A program made the position numbers and the translations under genes. Below, one piece after another: positions 60,644 through 64,000 of a stretch of 64,000 nucleotides of DNA. The stretch's first letter is position 1. Each line of letters opens with the position of its first letter. The notes below the pieces were generated by a model, which worked only from the letters and a program-made list of their open reading frames with translations, was not told the DNA's origin and did no database searches. Origin of the DNA: Kocuria sp. (GTDB lineage: Bacteria > Actinomycetota > Actinomycetes > Actinomycetales > Micrococcaceae); NCBI GenBank assembly GCA_031179495.1, contig JAPSHS010000001.1, positions 1-64,000 on the forward strand. The letters are read 5' to 3'.

Positions 60644-61456
60644 ATGGACACATCAGGACACATGGACCCGTCGGGCGCTCCCCTGGGCACGCCGCTCGGC
60701 GGACAGGGCACCGGCGAGGCCCTGCTGCTGAGCTCCTCCGCCTCCCCCAGCGGGGTGGGGGTCGTGGACAAGGCCTCGATGATCCTCGACGCCCTGGAGG
60801 CCGGCCCGGCGTCCCTGGCCCAGCTCGTGAGCGCCACCGGCCTCGCCCGCCCCACCGTGCACCGGCTGGCCGTGGCGCTCGCCCACCACCGGTTCGTGGG
60901 CCGGGACATCCAGGGCCGCTTCGTCCTGGGCTCCCGGCTCGTGGAGCTGGCCTCCGCGGCCGGCGAGGACCGGCTCATCGCCGCCGCCGGCCCCGTGCTC
61001 GTGAACCTGCGGGACGCCACCGGGGAGTCCGCGCAGATCTTCCGCCGGCAGGGCGACTGGCGCGTGTGCGTGGCCTCCGCCGAGCGGCCGATCGGTCTGC
61101 GGGACACGATCCCCGTGGGCACGCAGCTGTCGATGAAGGCCGGCTCGGCCGCGCAGGTGCTGGTCGCGTGGGAGGACCACGACCGGCTGCTCGAGGGCCT
61201 GCGCCACGCACGGTTCTCCGCCACGGTGCTGGCCGGGGTGCGGCGCCGGGGCTGGGCGCAGTCGCTGGGCGAGCGGGAACCGGGCATCGCCTCGGTCTCC
61301 GCCCCCGTGCGGGGCCCCTCGGGGCGCGTGATCGCGGCGGTGTCGATCTCCGGTCCGATCGAGCGGCTCACCCGCCAGCCCGGGCGCCTGCACGCCGAGG
61401 TCGTGGTGCAGGCCGCCCGCCAGCTCACCGAGGCGGTGCGGGCCACCGTCCAGTAG
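60644..61456 (+). CDS. IclR-family regulator divergent from leuCD (NdgR/LtbR-like)
   Basis: A 270-residue regulator with an N-terminal winged helix-turn-helix (about 42-95: [23 protein letters not shown]) and a C-terminal IclR effector domain (residues 110-265). In Streptomyces NdgR and in Corynebacterium LtbR, encoded divergently from leuCD, control leucine and other amino acid genes; position and sequence agree. The N-terminus is about 35 residues longer than typical NdgR and Ser/Gly/Pro-rich. ATG at 60644 fits the leaderless promoter; ATG at 60662 is an alternative. It is convergent with the GTPase gene. Confidence 0.93.
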   Translation: MDTSGHMDPSGAPLGTPLGGQGTGEALLLSSSASPSGVGVVDKASMILDALEAGPASLAQLVSATGLARPTVHRLAVALAHHRFVGRDIQGRFVLGSRLVELASAAGEDRLIAAAGPVLVNLRDATGESAQIFRRQGDWRVCVASAERPIGLRDTIPVGTQLSMKAGSAAQVLVAWEDHDRLLEGLRHARFSATVLAGVRRRGWAQSLGEREPGIASVSAPVRGPSGRVIAAVSISGPIERLTRQPGRLHAEVVVQAARQLTEAVRATVQ

Positions 61457-61479
61457 CACCGCGCACCGGCCGGCTGGGC

Positions 61480-63168
61480 TCAGCCGCGCAGCACGGCGAG
61501 CGCCTCCCGGAAGGCGGTGAAGGCCCCGAGCTCCGCCCGCACGGGCTCGACGACGGTGCGCCGCCCCGCCTCGCCCACCGACGCCCGCAGCTTCCGCCGC
61601 ACGGTGCGCTCGCGCAGCCGGGCGCCGAAGCCCGCGAGGACCCGGCCGGTCAGGGCGAGGAAGAGCCCCGCCACCACCCCGGCGAGCACGAGCAGCGTGG
61701 GCACGGGCAGCGGGAACCCCTCGACGTAGGGCGGCGGGGGCACCGGGACCTGGAACCACTCGAGCAGGAACAGTCCCAGCAGCCAGACGAGGCCGGCCAC
61801 GACGGCGAGCATCGCGATCCACTGCAGCACGTCGAAGACGAACCACCACCAGGAGCTCTTCCGCGCCCGGAAGTCGGTGCCGGCGATGGCCTGGTCGATC
61901 GCGTCCGGCAGCCGGGTCTCGTGGGTGCGGGCGGCCTGGCGCACCGACCGGGTCCACGGCTCGGCGGCGCCGGCCGCGGCGTCGTGGGCGAAGGTGCGCA
62001 CCGCGGAGTCGGCGGCCGCGCGCTGGGCGGCGCCCATCGGCGGCAGCGACGTCCGGTTGACCTCCGGGTTCACGGAGTCCCCGCGGTCCAGGTTGAGCCG
62101 CCGCATCGGGTCCTTGCGGAACTTCAGCAGCCACCGGGTGGCGATCCACCCGGTGTGCCCGGTGGCGTGCAGGGCGTAGGACCGCCCGGCGGCGCGGGCG
62201 ATGCCGGGCACGTTGGCGGCCTGGGCCAGGCCGTCGGTGAGCCTCTCCTGCGCCTGCTCCGTGATCCCGGCGGGCTCGCCCTCGCCGGAGGCCCGCGCGA
62301 GCCGTTCGGCGGCGTCGGTGACGTCGGCGTCGAGGCGGGCCCCGGCCGCCGCCCTGGAGTCCGCCACCTGGCGGATCCGGGAGCGCAGCGCCTCGACGCC
62401 CTCCCCCGTCACCGCGGAGACGGCCACGGGCTTCGACAGCCCGGTGGTGGGCAGCCCGTCCTGGGCCACGAGCTCGACGAGGGACGCCATCACGGCGGGG
62501 ACCTCGGCGGCGGGCAGCCGGTCCACCTGGTTCATCACGACCATGGTGACGGCGCCGTGCCGGGCGAGCGGGGCGATGAAGTCCTGGTGGATGATCGCGT
62601 CCGCGTACTTCTGCGGGTCCACGACCCACACCACCACGTCGACCATCCCGACCAGCCGCTGCACGATCGTGCGGTGGTGCAGGCTGACCGAGTCGAAGTC
62701 CGGCAGGTCCAGCAGGACGAGACCGCCCGGTGCCTCCGGGCCCGGCCCGCCCGCGATCCTCTCCTTGACGCGGCTCCACCGCCCGGCGTCCTCCTGCCCG
62801 GTGGGCAGGGGTGTGTCGACCCGGTGGCGCTGGGAGACGTCCAGCCAGTCCAGCAGGGCCTCGCTGCCGGGCTCCCCCCACACCGCGGCCAGCGGCTCGG
62901 AGGTGGTGGGCCGGCGGGCGGCGGCGCGGGCGATGTCCCGGCCCACCACGGCGTTGAACAGCGTGGACTTCCCGGAGCCGGTGGCCCCGAAGAAGCCCAC
63001 CACGGTGTGGTCGGCGGACAGCGAGCGGCGCTCGGCGGCGCGGTCGAGCACGGTGCGGGAGACTGACACGGCCTCGTCGTCCAGCCGCCCCTCGGCGAGG
63101 TCCGTGGCGCGGGCGAGCGCGGACAGCCGCTCGGACAGCGTCGGGGTGGGCCGGCGGGAGGGGCTCAC
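61480..63168 (-). CDS. Dynamin/YfjP-type GTPase with C-terminal membrane anchor
   Basis: A 562-residue GTPase with G1 GATGSGKST (61-69), switch DLPDFDS, and G4 NQVD, followed by a helical region. Two membrane helices lie near 430-465 and 478-500, then a basic cytoplasmic tail. The layout resembles the actinobacterial pairs of dynamin-like GTPases, such as DynA/DynB of Streptomyces, which act in septum formation; the true role here is unknown. GTG at 63168 overlaps the upstream GTPase stop (GTGA), so the two are co-translated and probably act together. Confidence 0.87.
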   Translation of the reverse strand: MSPSRRPTPTLSERLSALARATDLAEGRLDDEAVSVSRTVLDRAAERRSLSADHTVVGFFGATGSGKSTLFNAVVGRDIARAAARRPTTSEPLAAVWGEPGSEALLDWLDVSQRHRVDTPLPTGQEDAGRWSRVKERIAGGPGPEAPGGLVLLDLPDFDSVSLHHRTIVQRLVGMVDVVVWVVDPQKYADAIIHQDFIAPLARHGAVTMVVMNQVDRLPAAEVPAVMASLVELVAQDGLPTTGLSKPVAVSAVTGEGVEALRSRIRQVADSRAAAGARLDADVTDAAERLARASGEGEPAGITEQAQERLTDGLAQAANVPGIARAAGRSYALHATGHTGWIATRWLLKFRKDPMRRLNLDRGDSVNPEVNRTSLPPMGAAQRAAADSAVRTFAHDAAAGAAEPWTRSVRQAARTHETRLPDAIDQAIAGTDFRARKSSWWWFVFDVLQWIAMLAVVAGLVWLLGLFLLEWFQVPVPPPPYVEGFPLPVPTLLVLAGVVAGLFLALTGRVLAGFGARLRERTVRRKLRASVGEAGRRTVVEPVRAELGAFTAFREALAVLRG

Positions 63169-64000
63169 CGGTCCTCTCCCAGTGCCCGGCCGGCGGTGCG
63201 GATGCGCTCGGCCACGGCCTTCAGCTCGTTCGCCTCCGGGTGCCCGTCCAGGACGTCGAGGCGCCGCAGGAACACGCCCGCCTGCTCGTCCAGCAGGGTG
63301 TGGATGCGGGACTCGAGGTTCCGGCGGGCCTCCTCGGCCATCCGCCGCACGGCGTCCTCGCCGAACACGGCCTCGAGCAGCTTGGTGCCCACCACGCCGG
63401 AGCCGCCGGCGATGCCGACCTCCAGTCCTGTCAGCCCGCCCGTCATCGAGAACACGCCGATCATCAGGACGACGGTCAGCGCGTTGACGCCGAGCGACAT
63501 GGCCCGCGCCTTCGTGCGCTTGTCCGCGCCCTCGCGCTGGATCAGCTCCATGAGGTCGCCCTGCCAGGCCCGGACCTGCGCGGCCGCGCGCTCCCGGAAG
63601 TCCGGGGGCAGGGAGCCGAGGTCGGAGCCGCCCAGCAGCACCCTGCCGGCAGGCTCGTCCTGCCAGCGGCGCTCCGCGGTCTCGGACGCGCGCGCGGCCT
63701 CCTCGACGATGACGGTCTGCAGGCCGGTCTCGATGGCCTCCTCGACCTGGACCTCGGGGGCCGGCTTGCCGCTGAAGAAGGCGGTGACCCGGTCCCGCGC
63801 CCGTCCGATGCCGGCCTCGAGGCTGCGGAAGAACTCGCCGGTGCCCACGAAGTCCTGCCAGCGGGCGAGGACCTCGCCGCGCAGCAGGGTGCCGTCCCGG
63901 GTCGAGTCGATGACGGCGGCCAGCGCCTCGTCGAAGGCCCGGTCCACGTCGTGGCGCAGCTGCGCCTCGACCCGCTGCTGGGAGAGCACGGCGTCGCCGG
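63165..64000 (-). CDS. Dynamin-like GTPase family protein, C-terminal part, 5' end outside window
   Basis: The C-terminal ~278 residues of the partner GTPase; the frame stays open to the window edge, so the nucleotide-binding domain is not seen. The visible part is mostly helical (DVDRAFDEALAAVIDSTRDG, RWQDFVGTGEFFRSLEAGIG), with a hydrophobic segment (MSLGVNALTVVLMIGVFSMTGG) and a Gly-rich stretch (GIAGGSGVVGTKLLEAVFGE). In YfjP/dynamin pairs that hydrophobic region inserts in the membrane. It lies immediately upstream of the second GTPase, overlapping by 4 bases. Family assignment rests on the partner gene and overall character. Confidence 0.75.
   Translation of the reverse strand, partial: GDAVLSQQRVEAQLRHDVDRAFDEALAAVIDSTRDGTLLRGEVLARWQDFVGTGEFFRSLEAGIGRARDRVTAFFSGKPAPEVQVEEAIETGLQTVIVEEAARASETAERRWQDEPAGRVLLGGSDLGSLPPDFRERAAAQVRAWQGDLMELIQREGADKRTKARAMSLGVNALTVVLMIGVFSMTGGLTGLEVGIAGGSGVVGTKLLEAVFGEDAVRRMAEEARRNLESRIHTLLDEQAGVFLRRLDVLDGHPEANELKAVAERIRTAGRALGEDR

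Noticed and set aside
1..64000. tRNA, rRNA, CRISPR arrays, insertion sequences, prophage or attachment sites
   Set aside because: No cloverleaf-like segment, regularly spaced repeat array, transposase, integrase or phage gene was seen. The only tandem repeat is the coding 84-bp pair at 52723-52917. Small RNAs cannot be excluded by eye.

Overview
The window is a very GC-rich (by eye well above two thirds), densely packed piece of an actinobacterial chromosome. GTG starts are common and stop/start overlaps of the GTGA or ATGA type are frequent. Three things point to Micrococcaceae, with a Kocuria- or Micrococcus-like organism as the best guess: an oleA / fused oleBC / oleD olefin operon, PucR-type control of the fab cluster, and DUF3145 and DUF2469 neighbours. 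Genus is inference. From memory, the core genes follow the same order as the Mycobacterium tuberculosis Rv2896c-Rv2989 segment (dprA, comM, yraN, rnhB, lepB, rplS, trmD, rimM, khpA, rpsP, ffh, glnB, amtB, ftsY, smc, mutM, rnc, coaD, rsmD, recG, DAK2, thiL, DUF3515, ddl, gpsA, leuD, leuC, IclR). This is therefore mainly a conserved backbone interrupted by accessory insertions.

Layout. 1-7063: end of aceE, then a FasR-like PucR regulator and the type II fatty acid cluster fabD-fabH-acpP-fabF, closed by a strong hairpin and a convergent DUF3145 gene. 7410-17796 (minus strand): dprA, comM, an unrecognised proline-rich lipoprotein, yraN, DUF2469, rnhB, two consecutive lepB genes, rplS, trmD, rimM, khpA and rpsP. 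18012-24427 (minus): accessory block with a NatAB-type ABC exporter, a NarL-type two-component system, an unknown 443-residue protein and a NUDIX hydrolase. 24435-34239: ffh, glnB, amtB, ftsY, a divergent MFS transporter, and smc. 34499-39524 (plus): the ole operon, sitting between smc and mutM. 39550-42590 (minus): mutM, rnc, rpmF, DUF177, coaD. 42650-45357: a class I aminotransferase and a UDP-sugar dehydrogenase inserted between coaD and rsmD. 45450-50419 (minus): rsmD, recG, DAK2, thiL. 50484-53892: DUF3515 lipoprotein, a deleted DHFR-family remnant, DUF4193, and a Pro/Ala-rich surface protein paired with a class F-like sortase. 53915-60528 (minus): ddl, gpsA, plsC, murA, leuD, leuC. 60644-64000: an NdgR/LtbR-like IclR regulator divergent from leuCD, then two dynamin/YfjP-type GTPase genes, the second cut by the window edge.

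Two regulatory themes recur. At least nine genes carry a TANNNT-type -10 hexamer 6-7 nt before the start codon (iclR has the variant CAGTAT), the signature of leaderless transcripts; this also fixes several start codons. Gene ends are marked by long, nearly perfect GC-rich hairpins (18-24 bp) without a U tract. The most interesting non-core items are the ole operon with a 16-bp palindrome in its promoter, the repeat protein/sortase pair with no visible LPXTG motif, the unknown lipoprotein splitting yraN from comM, and the DHFR-family gene reduced to its two ends. No tRNA, rRNA, CRISPR array, insertion sequence or phage gene was recognised.
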